64,000 bases of DNA. It comes from Pseudomonas sp. B21-040. Its GTDB lineage: Bacteria > Pseudomonadota > Gammaproteobacteria > Pseudomonadales > Pseudomonadaceae. Positions within the stretch are counted from its first letter, which is position 1. The number at the start of each line of letters is the position of its first letter. A program made the position numbers and the translations under genes. The notes beneath the pieces were generated by a model that was not told where the DNA came from, did not search any database, and worked only from the letters and a program-made list of their open reading frames with translations. Of the stretch, positions 26,682 to 35,810 are shown one piece after another. The stretch covers positions 2,783,501 to 2,847,500 of the forward strand of contig NZ_CP087176.1 of assembly GCF_024748695.1 (NCBI RefSeq), in the 5' to 3' direction.

Positions 26682-27110
26682 ATGAAGTCCTTTTCTTTAT
26701 TTTACCGACGTATGTACGTCGTTATGGGTAGTCTCTGTGAGCGTCGCTGCTCTAGAATCGCCACCACGGGTTGGCGAATGGTGTTCATCTAAAGCAATTT
26801 TTTGCGGCTGATATGTCGGAAAAGTGCTTTTCTTGAAGCGTTTTTTCCTTACAGTTGGTAATCCGGTTTCCTCTGGCGGTAAGAAGGGCAATTTCCTTCA
26901 ACATCTGACGACTTTGACGGAAGACGGCGCGAGCGATATTCCAGTAGGCTCGCTGACCTCGCGATGCATGAGCCCTCAGCCAGGATCAGGATTTCAACCC
27001 GGTTTTTTGAAAGACCATCGGCATGGCCGCTATTTTCTGCCGTGCGCTTTTTTGCGTGCGGCATCAATTTCAGATGTGGGGATGTTTCCTTGGCAGTAAG
27101 TAATCTCGAT
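26682..27110. other. 429-base intergenic region
   Basis: Apart from the palindrome at 26706-26721 no site is clear. The region is richer in T-tracts than its surroundings. The plus-strand frame at 26824-27099 has no ribosome-binding site and implausible composition, so no gene is called. Confidence 0.4.
26706..26721. promoter_or_regulatory. CGACGTA-TG-TACGTCG palindrome, candidate operator
   Basis: A perfect 7-bp inverted repeat with a 2-base centre lies about 25 bases before the ATG of the minus-strand gene at 26681. A TAAAAT -10-like box is located between them on that strand. Symmetric sites of this size suit TetR- or LuxR-type dimers. Inference from symmetry and position. Confidence 0.45.
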
Positions 27111-27560
27111 ATGCATGCTTTGTTCGTGCTAGGTGATTTGCGCGCAAAGTTGGTTAAACAGTTTCAATCTCGTTTCGTCTACATCACCGAACAGAATGCC
27201 GAAGGCATTTATATTGCCGAGATCGACACCGAAGAAGCGCTGGTGGTGGACGATAAACCAGGGCTCAAACTGAAGGTCGGTGATCATTTCAGCGCTTCTG
27301 TTCTACCCAGTCGCGAAGGCGGCAAGCTGGACATCAAGTTCCGCGAAATCAAACTGACGGTGTATGGATTGGGTGATTACGCATTTGTCACCACGCCCGA
27401 CGGTCAGGCGATTGTGTTCAAGGAAGGTCATAGCGTGGTGATGGTGTTCGCCGCTCATCAACAATTGCAGGAAGGCCTGACCAAGACCCTGAAAGCCGTG
27501 ACTGCCAAAGCCGCCAAGTGGCGCAAGGGCGAACTGGTGACGTTCAAGGCCAGTGAGTGA
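27111..27560 (+). CDS. Conserved protein of unknown function
   Basis: The protein has 149 residues from the ATG at 27111. It looks beta-rich (IYIAEIDTEEALVVDD, LDIKFREIKLTVYGLGDYAFV), with an Ala/Lys-rich helix at the end (TKTLKAVTAKAAKWRKGEL). No domain is recognised. The ribosome-binding site is weak and a TTG seven codons upstream is an alternative. Its stop overlaps the ATG of the next gene, so the two are translationally coupled. Confidence 0.75.
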   Translation: MHALFVLGDLRAKLVKQFQSRFVYITEQNAEGIYIAEIDTEEALVVDDKPGLKLKVGDHFSASVLPSREGGKLDIKFREIKLTVYGLGDYAFVTTPDGQAIVFKEGHSVVMVFAAHQQLQEGLTKTLKAVTAKAAKWRKGELVTFKASE

Positions 27561-27763
27561 TGTCGGTGACCCGCGCCGATTTCCATGAACAGAACCAGGC
27601 CAGTGCCCACACTGAAGCCCTGCGGCTGTTCGAGCAGAAGGCAGTTCTGCAGGGAGCCTGGCTGAGTTGGGTGGCGTCACAGATCTATACGCTGCGTCCG
27701 GCGGCGTACGCCAGCATGGTCAGAAGAGAGCTGGCCCGTTTGCAGGAATCTTCCGAAACGTAA
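27560..27763 (+). CDS. Small protein coupled to the preceding gene
   Basis: This 67-residue protein starts at an ATG overlapping the previous stop by one base (GTGATG). It is helical by composition, with FEQKAVLQGAWLSWVASQIYTL and VRRELARLQE. Function unknown. The tight coupling suggests it acts with the 149-residue protein before it. Confidence 0.7.
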   Translation: MSVTRADFHEQNQASAHTEALRLFEQKAVLQGAWLSWVASQIYTLRPAAYASMVRRELARLQESSET

Positions 27764-27880
27764 TTCGCACCCCTCGAAATCAGGATCCTCTACTACAGTC
27801 AATTGACTGAATATTTTGAGACTTGTGGTCGTTTATCAGGCCATCCTGCTATTGCTGTGAACAGCACGAGGTGCAAAAGC

Positions 27881-28897
27881 ATGAGAGGATTTCGACGGTT
27901 GCTGGCGGCGTCCCTGGCCAGCGTCGGATTGTTAACATCTCCCGTCCCGATATTCGCGGCCCAGGCACCGATCCACTTCGCCGACCTGAATTGGGAAAGT
28001 GGCAGCCTGATCACCGATATCCTGCGGATCATCGTCGAGAAGGGCTACGGGTTGCCGACCGATACCCTGCCGGGAACCACCATTACCCTGGAGACTGCAC
28101 TGGCCAACAATGACATTCAGGTCATAGGTGAAGAATGGGCCGGTCGCAGCCCGGTCTGGGTCAAGGCGGAGGCTGAAGGCAAGGTCGCGAGCCTGGGCGA
28201 TACGGTCAAGGGCGCAACCGAAGGCTGGTGGGTCCCGGAGTATGTGGTCAAGGGTGACCCGGCCAAAGGCATCAAGGCGTTAGCGCCGGATTTGCGCAGT
28301 GTCAGCGACCTGCCTAAATATAAAGACGTGTTCAGCGACCCGGAAAGCCCGGGCAAGGGGCGCTTCCTCAACAGCCCGATCGGCTGGACGTCGGAAGTGG
28401 TCAACAAGCAGAAGCTCACCGCCTATGGCCTGAACGACAGCTACGTGAACTTTCGCAGCGGTTCCGGGGCCGCGCTGGATGCAGAAATCACTTCATCGAT
28501 CCATCGGGGCAAGCCGGTGCTGTTCTATTACTGGTCACCGACGCCATTGCTCGGACGCTTCAAGTTGATTCAACTGGAAGAACCCCCCTTCGACGCCGAA
28601 GCCTGGAAAACCCTGACCGATGCCGACAATCCAAACCCGCAGCCGACGCGTTCGCTGCCCTCGAAGCTGTCCATTGGCGTGTCCACGCCGTTCCAGAAAC
28701 AGTACCCGCAGATCGTCGAGTTCTTCAGCAAGGTCGATTTCCCCATCGATTCACTGAACAAGGCACTGGCCGATATGAGCGAAAAACACACCCCGCCACG
28801 CCAGGCAGCGGAAGCGTTCATGAAGACGCATCCGGATATCTGGCAGGCTTGGGTGCCAAAGCAGGTGGCTGACAAGGTCTCCGCCGAACTGAAGTAA
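27881..28897 (+). CDS. Glycine betaine/choline-type ABC substrate-binding protein (orphan)
   Basis: This 338-residue periplasmic protein of the OpuAC family has a signal peptide (MRGFRRLLAASLASVGLL) cleaved near FAAQA. Trp and Tyr residues that cage quaternary amines in this family occur in NWESGSLITD, GEEWAGRSPVWV, EGWWVPEYV and FYYWSPTPLL. The ATG at 27881 follows GAGGTGCAAAAGC. No permease or ATPase is adjacent, so it must serve a transporter encoded elsewhere. Ligand likely betaine, choline, carnitine or proline betaine. Confidence 0.85.
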   Translation: MRGFRRLLAASLASVGLLTSPVPIFAAQAPIHFADLNWESGSLITDILRIIVEKGYGLPTDTLPGTTITLETALANNDIQVIGEEWAGRSPVWVKAEAEGKVASLGDTVKGATEGWWVPEYVVKGDPAKGIKALAPDLRSVSDLPKYKDVFSDPESPGKGRFLNSPIGWTSEVVNKQKLTAYGLNDSYVNFRSGSGAALDAEITSSIHRGKPVLFYYWSPTPLLGRFKLIQLEEPPFDAEAWKTLTDADNPNPQPTRSLPSKLSIGVSTPFQKQYPQIVEFFSKVDFPIDSLNKALADMSEKHTPPRQAAEAFMKTHPDIWQAWVPKQVADKVSAELK

Positions 28898-28982
28898 GTC
28901 TGTGCCGCACACGTTTGTATTTCACCGAGTATCGCTATCACCGCCCGGAGCACGTTCGCTCCCTCTGGATGGATGCCCGAAG

Positions 28983-29420
28983 ATGAATCTGCTGGTCGCA
29001 CAATGGATGGCTTCAATTTTTCTGATAATCAGCCTGGTCCACGTGTATTGGGCCTCGGGCGGCAAGCTGGGCAGCGAGGCGGCGGTGCCGCGAGTGCCCG
29101 GGGAGGGCGGCGCGCAATCAAGGCCTGCGTTCAAGCCGTCGGGAATCGTGACGTTGCTGGTGGCGGGGGCGCTGTTACTGATCGCCATGCTGGTGTGTCT
29201 GCGGGTCGGGCTTTGTTTGCCGGCTGTGCATGACAAGTGGCTGCAATGGGTGCTCAGTGCCATTGCGATACTGATGTTCGCCCGGGCGATTGGCGATTCG
29301 GAACTGGTGGGGTTCTTCAAAGAGGTCAAGAATTCGACGTTTGCCCGGCTCGATACCTGGGTCTATTCACCACTGTGCGTGGTGTTGGGGGCCGGGTTGC
29401 TGACGGTTGCCTGGGTTTGA
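28983..29420 (+). CDS. DUF3995 family membrane protein
   Basis: This 145-residue inner-membrane protein has about four hydrophobic segments. The first helix with HVYWASGGKLG and the later FARAIGDSELVGFFKEVKNSTFARLDTWVYSPLC are typical of DUF3995. Function unknown. It is convergent with the mrp operon, separated by a hairpin. Confidence 0.82.
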   Translation: MNLLVAQWMASIFLIISLVHVYWASGGKLGSEAAVPRVPGEGGAQSRPAFKPSGIVTLLVAGALLLIAMLVCLRVGLCLPAVHDKWLQWVLSAIAILMFARAIGDSELVGFFKEVKNSTFARLDTWVYSPLCVVLGAGLLTVAWV

Positions 29421-29424
29421 AATG

Positions 29425-29460
29425 CCCGGATTGGCGCATGGCCGGGCAGGCCAATCCGGG
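29425..29460. terminator. Hairpin between DUF3995 gene and mrp operon
   Basis: CCCGGATTGGC and GCCAATCCGGG form an 11-bp perfect stem, and both convergent transcripts end here. No T-tract is present. Confidence 0.6.
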
Positions 29461-29477
29461 TGATTCAGCGTGTAACC

Positions 29478-29840
29478 TTAGCTTCTGCCATCCGTGCGCC
29501 GACTACTCACCTCGGCCGGCACATCGTCGCCGGCCATGCGCTTGCGGAACAACGCCGCGCGCGCCAGCAGCAAGGTGGTCACCGGTACGGTTATCGCCAA
29601 CAGGATTGGAATCAGCCAGGCATGCACCACTGGTGTCGATTTGAGCGCCGAAAAGTAAATGATCGACGCCAGTGCCACACACCATGCCCCCAATGTCGAG
29701 GCCAACGCTGGCGGGTGCATGCGCTGGAAGTAATCCTTCATCCGCACCAGGCCAATGGCGCCGACCAGCGCAAACAGACTGCTGAGCAGCAGCAGGATCG
29801 CCACTGGAATCTCGACCCACAGCGACAGTTCGCCATTCAT
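29478..29840 (-). CDS. mrpG: Mrp-type cation/H+ antiporter subunit G
   Basis: This 120-residue subunit has three membrane helices (IPVAILLLLSSLFALVGAIG, MHPPALASTLGAWCVALAS and a third). It includes the RMKDYFQRMHPPALASTLG block typical of MnhG/PhaG. It is the last gene of the operon and overlaps mrpF by 4 bases. All Mrp subunits are needed for Na+(K+)/H+ exchange by the assembled complex. Confidence 0.9.
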   Translation of the reverse strand: MNGELSLWVEIPVAILLLLSSLFALVGAIGLVRMKDYFQRMHPPALASTLGAWCVALASIIYFSALKSTPVVHAWLIPILLAITVPVTTLLLARAALFRKRMAGDDVPAEVSSRRTDGRS

Positions 29841-30115
29841 TCGATCACCTCGCCACGCAGCAGGAATTTCGCCAGGGCAAACGAGCCGACGAAACCGAAC
29901 AGGGCGATCAACAACGCCGCCTCGAAGTAGGTATCACTGGCATAACGAATGCCCAGCGTCAGCATCATCAGCATCGCGATGATGTACAGATAGTCCAGGG
30001 CCAGAACCCGGTCCTGGGCTGAGGGGCCCTTGAACAGACGGATCAGCGTCAGAATCATCGCCACGGAAAACATGAACAGGCTCAGCAGGACGGCGTTCGA
30101 CAGCAGTGGGCTCAT
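29837..30115 (-). CDS. mrpF: Mrp-type cation/H+ antiporter subunit F
   Basis: This 92-residue subunit has three predicted helices. The block FKGPSAQDRVLALDYLYIIAM carries the conserved acidic residue of the MrpF family. It overlaps mrpE and mrpG by 4 bases each. Confidence 0.9.
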   Translation of the reverse strand: MSPLLSNAVLLSLFMFSVAMILTLIRLFKGPSAQDRVLALDYLYIIAMLMMLTLGIRYASDTYFEAALLIALFGFVGSFALAKFLLRGEVIE

Positions 30116-30600
30116 TCGAAGATCTCCATCAAGGGGCGCTCGTAGGTTGCCTTGAAGTGCTGGATGAACACGGCTTCGTCATCCAGATCGAACACATGCA
30201 GCAACAGGATGCTGCGATCCAGCGCCAGTTCCGACCAAACGGTGCCCGGGACCACGGTGCAGATCGCCGAGAGTGCGGCGAGGCCGTTGGCGTCGCGCAG
30301 GTCCAGCGGCACTTTGATGAAGCGTGAGCGTGGCGCGCGGCGACCGGCGTTCAGCACGCCCCAGGCCACGGCGAGGTTGGACGCCAGCACGTCTCGACCG
30401 ACCACCAGGAGCAAGCGCAAGATGACGCCGGGGCGACGGATACGAATCGGCAGCGGTCGCAATCGGCGCATCATCAACGGTGCGCAGAAGCCCAGCATCG
30501 CGCCGAGCAACAGATTGCCGGGGCTCATCGACTGGTTCAGCACCAGCCACAACACCCCTAACGCCAGCGATAGCCAAGGGGCAGGAAACAGGCGTTTCAC
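30112..30600 (-). CDS. mrpE: Mrp-type cation/H+ antiporter subunit E
   Basis: This 162-residue membrane subunit begins with two helices (WLSLALGVLWLVLNQSMS and GNLLLGAMLGF), followed by a cytoplasmic part with SRFIKVPLDLRD and TVVPGTVWSEL, both typical of MrpE/PhaE. Overlaps its neighbours by 4 bases, implying translational coupling. Confidence 0.9.
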   Translation of the reverse strand: MKRLFPAPWLSLALGVLWLVLNQSMSPGNLLLGAMLGFCAPLMMRRLRPLPIRIRRPGVILRLLLVVGRDVLASNLAVAWGVLNAGRRAPRSRFIKVPLDLRDANGLAALSAICTVVPGTVWSELALDRSILLLHVFDLDDEAVFIQHFKATYERPLMEIFE

Positions 30601-32282
30601 GGTTGCACCTCCAACATTGCCGCTTTGGCTTCCGGGCTTGGCACTACGCGTGTGCCGAGCACGGCCATCACGTATTGCTGCGGGTTGTTCAAGGCATCGG
30701 CGGCCGCCTGGGTGTAACGCAGCAGCGGTTCAGCCTTGAAGGTCAGCGCAATACTCAGCCCCAGGAGAATGATGATCGGCACGCTTTCCAAACGGTGCAG
30801 CAGCGGCGATGGACGTTCTTGCGGGGTCCAGAAGCGCTGGATGCCCAGGCGCGAGAAGGCGATCAGTGAGGCGAGCCCTGACAGAATCAACAGTGCGAGC
30901 AACCCCCATGCAGCGTTCGACACCGGTTCGCCAGCGCCATTGCCCAAGCCCAGCGGGTTGAGGAGGGCGTTGAGCAGGCTGAGCTTGCCGATGAAACCGG
31001 AGAGCGGCGGCATGCCGATGATCAGCAGCGCGCAGGCAATGAAGCTCAAGCCGAGGAAGGCCATGGTCCAGGGAATCACCTGGCCGACCACGGCTTTCTG
31101 ATCGTCATCGAGGTTGAAGCCTTTGGGCGGTTGCTCGGACAGCCTCGGTCGTGCGATCAGGTCGGCGTCATCGAACAGCGGCGCTTCATTGACCGAACGG
31201 GAACGTTCGATCAACTCGGCCAGCAGGAACAGCGCGCTCAGCGCCAGGGTCGAGCTGACCAGGTAAAACAGCGCCGCGGCGATCAGGTTCGGCTGGGCGA
31301 AGCCGACGGCTGACAGCAGAATCCCTGCCGACACCAGAATGCTCAAACTGGCCATGCGCTCCAGGCGTTGGGCCGCCAGAATCGCGAGCGCTGCGCAGAC
31401 GATTGTTGCCATGCCGCCGTAGATCAGCCAGTCACCGCCAAAGTAGGCCGATGCCCCGGCCTGGCCGGAGAACAGCAACGTCCACAGACGCAGCAGGGTG
31501 TAGACGCCGACCTTGGTCATGATCGCGAACATGGCCGCTACTGGCGCGCTGACCGAGGAGTAGGCCGGTACCAGCCAGAAGTTCAGCGGCCACATCCCGG
31601 CCTTGGCCAGGAACGCCACCGCGAGAATCCCCGCGCCGGCATGCAGCAAGCCGCGATCGGCTTGTGGCACCAGCGGGATTTTCAACGCCAGGTCGGCCAT
31701 GTTCAGGGTGCCGGTGACGCCGTAAATCAGCGCCGCGCCAATCAGGAACAGCGACGACGCCAACAGGTTGATCGAGATGTAATGCAACCCCGCCGACACT
31801 CGCGGTCGACCCGAACCGTGGAGCATCAAACCGTAGGAAGCGGCCAGCAGCACTTCGAAAAACACGAACAGGTTGAACAGGTCGGCGGTCAGGAACGCGC
31901 CGTACAGCCCCATCAATTGAATCTGGAACAGCGCGTGGAAGCTGGAACCGGCGCCGTCCCAGCGGGCCATGGCGAACAGCAAGGCGCTGACGCCGATGAT
32001 CCCGGTCAGCACCAGCATCAACGCTGACAGGCGATCAACCACCAGCACCAGGCCGAATGGCACCTGCCAGTTGCCCGGCAGGTACACACCGATAGAGCCG
32101 GGAACGCCGGTGGTCTGTGTCCATTGCAGCAGCAACACCGAAATCCCCAGGCCCAGAAGGCTGGAGAACAGGTTGATCCTGGCTTTCAGCGGACGGTGTT
32201 TTTCGCCGAGCATCAACATGATGGCGGCAGTCAGCAGCGGTAGCAGGATCGGGGCGGCGATCAGGTGCGTCATTGGATTCAT
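30597..32282 (-). CDS. mrpD: Mrp-type cation/H+ antiporter subunit D
   Basis: This 561-residue homologue of the NuoL/M/N proton-channel subunits has about 14 membrane helices. Conserved charged residues of the channel lie in the VDRLSALMLVLTGI and FLAKAGMWPLNFWLVPAY segments. The C-terminal extension beyond the usual 500 residues includes a charged loop with DDADLIARPRLSE. Fourth in gene order after mrpA and mrpC when read 5'-3', with 4-base overlaps on both sides. Confidence 0.93.
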   Translation of the reverse strand: MNPMTHLIAAPILLPLLTAAIMLMLGEKHRPLKARINLFSSLLGLGISVLLLQWTQTTGVPGSIGVYLPGNWQVPFGLVLVVDRLSALMLVLTGIIGVSALLFAMARWDGAGSSFHALFQIQLMGLYGAFLTADLFNLFVFFEVLLAASYGLMLHGSGRPRVSAGLHYISINLLASSLFLIGAALIYGVTGTLNMADLALKIPLVPQADRGLLHAGAGILAVAFLAKAGMWPLNFWLVPAYSSVSAPVAAMFAIMTKVGVYTLLRLWTLLFSGQAGASAYFGGDWLIYGGMATIVCAALAILAAQRLERMASLSILVSAGILLSAVGFAQPNLIAAALFYLVSSTLALSALFLLAELIERSRSVNEAPLFDDADLIARPRLSEQPPKGFNLDDDQKAVVGQVIPWTMAFLGLSFIACALLIIGMPPLSGFIGKLSLLNALLNPLGLGNGAGEPVSNAAWGLLALLILSGLASLIAFSRLGIQRFWTPQERPSPLLHRLESVPIIILLGLSIALTFKAEPLLRYTQAAADALNNPQQYVMAVLGTRVVPSPEAKAAMLEVQP

Positions 32283-32623
32283 TCTTTAGGCTCCCGGCCA
32301 TCGACATGGTCGGTCCCGGTCAAGCCCCGGGATGCGAGCAGCACCACCAGAAACAACGCGGTCATGGCGAAGCTGATCACAATCGCGGTCAGCACCAGTG
32401 CTTGCGGCAGTGGATCGGTGTAGTGCAGCAAGTCCTGCGGCACGCCGTCCTTGATGATCGGCTCCCTGCCGATGAACAGGCTGCCCATGCTGAAAATGAA
32501 CAGGTTGACGCCATAGGACAGCAGGCACAGGCCCATCACCACCTGAAAGGTTCGCGGCCGCAGGATCAGCCAGACGCCGGACGCCGCGAGAACGCCGATG
32601 GCGATTGCGATGACTTCTTCCAT
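32279..32623 (-). CDS. mrpC: Mrp-type cation/H+ antiporter subunit C
   Basis: This 114-residue NuoK-like subunit has three helices. Family-typical blocks are GVYLILRPRTFQVVMGL-like near the start and LVLTAIVISFAMTALF in the third helix. Its ATG overlaps the stop codon of mrpA by one base. Confidence 0.92.
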   Translation of the reverse strand: MEEVIAIAIGVLAASGVWLILRPRTFQVVMGLCLLSYGVNLFIFSMGSLFIGREPIIKDGVPQDLLHYTDPLPQALVLTAIVISFAMTALFLVVLLASRGLTGTDHVDGREPKE

Positions 32624-35541
32624 CAGACGGCTCCTTGTGTGGCGACGGGTTTGGGCTGGGCTGCGGTTTTGTGGCCGCGAACCGATTGGTGAGCGAGGGC
32701 GGTGAGGATCAACAGCGTCGAACCGACCACCACGCCATACACGCCGATGTCGAAGAACAGCGCGCTGGCAATGTGAATGTCACCCAGTACCGGCAGGGTG
32801 AAATGCCAGGTGTGGGTGGTCAGGAACGGATAGCCGACCGCCATGGCCCCAAGCCCCGTGACCGTGGCAAACAGCAACCCGATGCCCATCCAGCGCAGCG
32901 GTCGCAGGCTCATTTGCGCCTCGACCCACTGCGTGCCGGCGACCATGTATTGCAGGATGAACGCGACCGACATCACCAGCCCCGCGACAAAACCGCCCCC
33001 CGGTTGATTGTGTCCACGCATGAACAAGTAGAACGACACCACCAGCGCAATCGGCAGCAGCAGACGCACCAGCACTGCCGGGACCATCATGAAGCCCAGC
33101 GCGGTGTCGCTGGCGTGGCGCGGGTTGACCAGGTCGGTGACCACGTCCGGTGCCAGCAAGCGTTGCTGGGCTGGCAATTGCAGGCTTTCCTTGGGCGGGC
33201 GGAAGCGTCGCAGCAGGGCGAACACGGTCAGGGCCACTGCCACCAGCACAGTGATTTCACCGAGGGTGTCGAAGCCACGAAAATCCACCAGCATCACGTT
33301 GACCACGTTGCTGCCGCCACCTTCGGGCAGGGCACGGCTGAGGTAAAACGAGGAAATATCGTTAGGCGTCTGACGCGTCAGCATCGCGTAGGCCAGCAAG
33401 GCCATGCCGCCACCGACCACGGTCGACAACAGCAAGTCGCGGATACGCCGGATGCGCGCCTTGCGCAGGCTGCTTGGCAGTGGCGACACCTCTTCGATCC
33501 GCCGTGGCAGCCAGCGCAAACCGAGCAGGATCAGCACGGTGGTCACCACTTCGACGGCCAGTTGCGTCAGTGCCAGGTCTGGCGCGGAGAACCAGACGAA
33601 GGTCACGCAGGTCATCAGGCCGCAGACGCTGACCATGGTCAGGGCCGCGAGCCGGTGATACTTGGCCTGCCACGCCGCGCCGAGGGCGCAGGCAATCGCC
33701 AGCAGCCACAGGGTCACGAACACGATAGAGCCCGGAATTTTCGGTCGATCCCCCCAACTCAGACTGCTGTGGAGCATCGGAATCAAGCCGGCCAACACGG
33801 CAGCGAGGACCATCAGGAACAATTGGGTTTGCAGGCGATGGGTGCTGATCCGGCGCACCAGACGGCGGGCCAGGCGCATCATGATCACCAGGCTGCGTTC
33901 GAACAGGCGCTTGCCATTCAACCGGCCAATGACCGGCGGGTATTTGAAGCGCCCGCGCTTGAACTGATTGCGCAGCAGCAGATAGAGCACGATGCCGCCG
34001 GACATGGCGATCAGGCTCATGATCATTGGCGCATTCAAGCCGTGCCAGATCGCCAGGCTGTACTCCGGCAGCGTCCCGCCTACTACTGGCAGGGCTGCGG
34101 CGGCCAGTATGGAACCGACCACTTGCGCCGGGAACATCCCCACGACCAGGCACGTGAACACCAGCAACTCAACAGGTGCGCGCATCCAGCGTGGCGGCTC
34201 GTGCGGGGTGTGCGGCAGATCGGTGGCGGTCGGGCCGAAGAACACATCGACGGTGAAGCGTAATGAGTAGGCGACACTGAATGTGCCGGCGATGGTCGCG
34301 ACGATTGGCAGGCTCCACTCGATCCACGCCGTGGCATTGATGAACACGGTTTCGGCAAAGAACATTTCTTTGGAGAGGAAACCGTTGAGCAGCGGCACGC
34401 CGGCCATCGAGGCGCTGGCGACCATGGCCAGGGTGGCGGTGAACGGGATGAGCTTGATCAGGCCGCTGAGTTTGCGGATGTCGCGGGTGCCGCTTTCGTG
34501 GTCAATGATCCCGGCGGCCATGAACAACGAGGCCTTGAAGGTGGCGTGGTTAAGAATGTGGAACACCGCGGCCACGGCGGCCAGCGGGCTGTTCAAGCCC
34601 AGCAGCAGGGTGATCAGGCCCAGATGGCTGATGGTCGAGTAGGCCAGCAACCCTTTGAGGTCGTTCTGGAACATCGCGCAATACGCACCCAGCAACAGGG
34701 TGCAGGCACCGGCGCCGCTGACGATGTAGAACCATTCTTCGCTGCCGGATAACGAAGGCCAAAGTCGCGCCAGCAGAAACACCCCGGCCTTGACCATGGT
34801 CGCCGAGTGCAGATAGGCCGAGACCGGTGTCGGCGCCGCCATCGCGTGGGGCAACCAGAAGTGGAAAGGGAATTGCGCACTTTTGCTCAAGGCGCCGATC
34901 AGGATCAGGGGTAACAGAAGCGGGTAGAGGGCATGTGCGCGAATCAGATCGCCGGCGGCCAGGACCTTGTCCAGGTCATAGCTGCCGACCACATGGCCGA
35001 GCAGCATGACCCCCGCCAGCAGGCACAAACCACCCGCGCCGGTGACCATCAACGCCATGTAGGCGCCGCGTCGTGCGTCGGCACGGTGATGCCAGTAGCC
35101 GATCAGCAGGAACGAGAAGAGGCTGGTCAGCTCCCAGAAAAACACGATCTGGATCAGGTTGCCGGAAATCACCAACCCGAGCATGGCGCCCATGAACGCC
35201 AGGAAAAATGCGAAGAACCGCGGCACCGGATCGTCCGGCGACATGTAATAGCGTGCGTACAGCGAGACCAGTGTGCCGATGCCCAGCACCAGCATCGAGA
35301 ACAGCCACGCGAACCCGTCCATGCGCAAGACGAAGTTCAGGCCGAGGCTTGGCAGCCAGAAGAATTCTTCGCGGATTACGCCGCCATGGGCGATTTGCGG
35401 GTACAGGAACGCGACCTGAACGGTGCCGATCAGTGCGATCAGGCCCGCGAGCAAGGGGGCTGTATTGCGTGCGTTGTGCGGCAGGACGGCTGCCAGACAG
35501 CTGCCAATAAATGGCAGAAGCAGTAGAACTATCAGGGACAT
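32623..35541 (-). CDS. mrpA: Mrp-type cation/H+ antiporter subunit A (fused MrpA-MrpB)
   Basis: The large subunit has 972 residues. The first 500 or so form the NuoL-like channel with YWHHRADARRGAYMALMVTG and FPFHFWLPHAMAAPTPVSAYLHSATMVKAG. An MrpA-specific C-terminal region follows, and the end corresponds to MrpB (FYLFMRGHNQPGGGFVAGLV). This fusion defines group-2 Mrp operons such as sha/pha in Pseudomonas and rhizobia. It is the first gene of a six-gene operon with overlapping junctions. The complex exchanges Na+ or K+ for protons and supports salt and alkali tolerance. The cation cannot be decided from sequence. Confidence 0.94.
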   Translation of the reverse strand: MSLIVLLLLPFIGSCLAAVLPHNARNTAPLLAGLIALIGTVQVAFLYPQIAHGGVIREEFFWLPSLGLNFVLRMDGFAWLFSMLVLGIGTLVSLYARYYMSPDDPVPRFFAFFLAFMGAMLGLVISGNLIQIVFFWELTSLFSFLLIGYWHHRADARRGAYMALMVTGAGGLCLLAGVMLLGHVVGSYDLDKVLAAGDLIRAHALYPLLLPLILIGALSKSAQFPFHFWLPHAMAAPTPVSAYLHSATMVKAGVFLLARLWPSLSGSEEWFYIVSGAGACTLLLGAYCAMFQNDLKGLLAYSTISHLGLITLLLGLNSPLAAVAAVFHILNHATFKASLFMAAGIIDHESGTRDIRKLSGLIKLIPFTATLAMVASASMAGVPLLNGFLSKEMFFAETVFINATAWIEWSLPIVATIAGTFSVAYSLRFTVDVFFGPTATDLPHTPHEPPRWMRAPVELLVFTCLVVGMFPAQVVGSILAAAALPVVGGTLPEYSLAIWHGLNAPMIMSLIAMSGGIVLYLLLRNQFKRGRFKYPPVIGRLNGKRLFERSLVIMMRLARRLVRRISTHRLQTQLFLMVLAAVLAGLIPMLHSSLSWGDRPKIPGSIVFVTLWLLAIACALGAAWQAKYHRLAALTMVSVCGLMTCVTFVWFSAPDLALTQLAVEVVTTVLILLGLRWLPRRIEEVSPLPSSLRKARIRRIRDLLLSTVVGGGMALLAYAMLTRQTPNDISSFYLSRALPEGGGSNVVNVMLVDFRGFDTLGEITVLVAVALTVFALLRRFRPPKESLQLPAQQRLLAPDVVTDLVNPRHASDTALGFMMVPAVLVRLLLPIALVVSFYLFMRGHNQPGGGFVAGLVMSVAFILQYMVAGTQWVEAQMSLRPLRWMGIGLLFATVTGLGAMAVGYPFLTTHTWHFTLPVLGDIHIASALFFDIGVYGVVVGSTLLILTALAHQSVRGHKTAAQPKPVATQGAV

Positions 35542-35681
35542 AGGCTTCTAATCTGCGGGAGTTTGTGAAGCATCATACGTGCCAGCTCCCGGATCACCAA
35601 ACGCGAAGCTGTCGCAGAATCCTACACGGTAGACGGAAAAAGGCTGATTCACATTGTTTCAACGGGCCGGTTTAAACCCTT

Positions 35682-35780
35682 CTGGCCCCATCGCGAGCAA
35701 GCTCGCACACAGGGGCCAGTTGTGTTCACACTCTGGTGGCACAACGCAGAACCCATGTGGGAGCGAGCTTGCTCGCGATA
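35682..35780. repeat. Inverted CGAGCTTGCTCGCGAT-type repeats upstream of mrpA
   Basis: CTGGCCCC...GGGGCCAG bounds an ATCGCGAGCAAGCTCGC unit (35682-35719). An opposed GTGGGAGCGAGC...CGCGATAG unit ends at 35780. The two face each other across about 35 bases. Confidence 0.7.
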
Positions 35781-35810
35781 GCTATTATCAGACGCCACAG
35801 ATCTCGCGGT

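Noticed and set aside
26824..27099. 91-codon plus-strand frame
   Set aside because: No ribosome-binding site; the sequence looks noncoding and is followed by the real gene at 27111.
32635..34263. 542-codon plus-strand open frame
   Set aside because: It is antisense to mrpA, whose protein is clearly recognisable. Its translation is rich in His, Gln, Arg and Asp, typical of the complement of a GC-rich gene.
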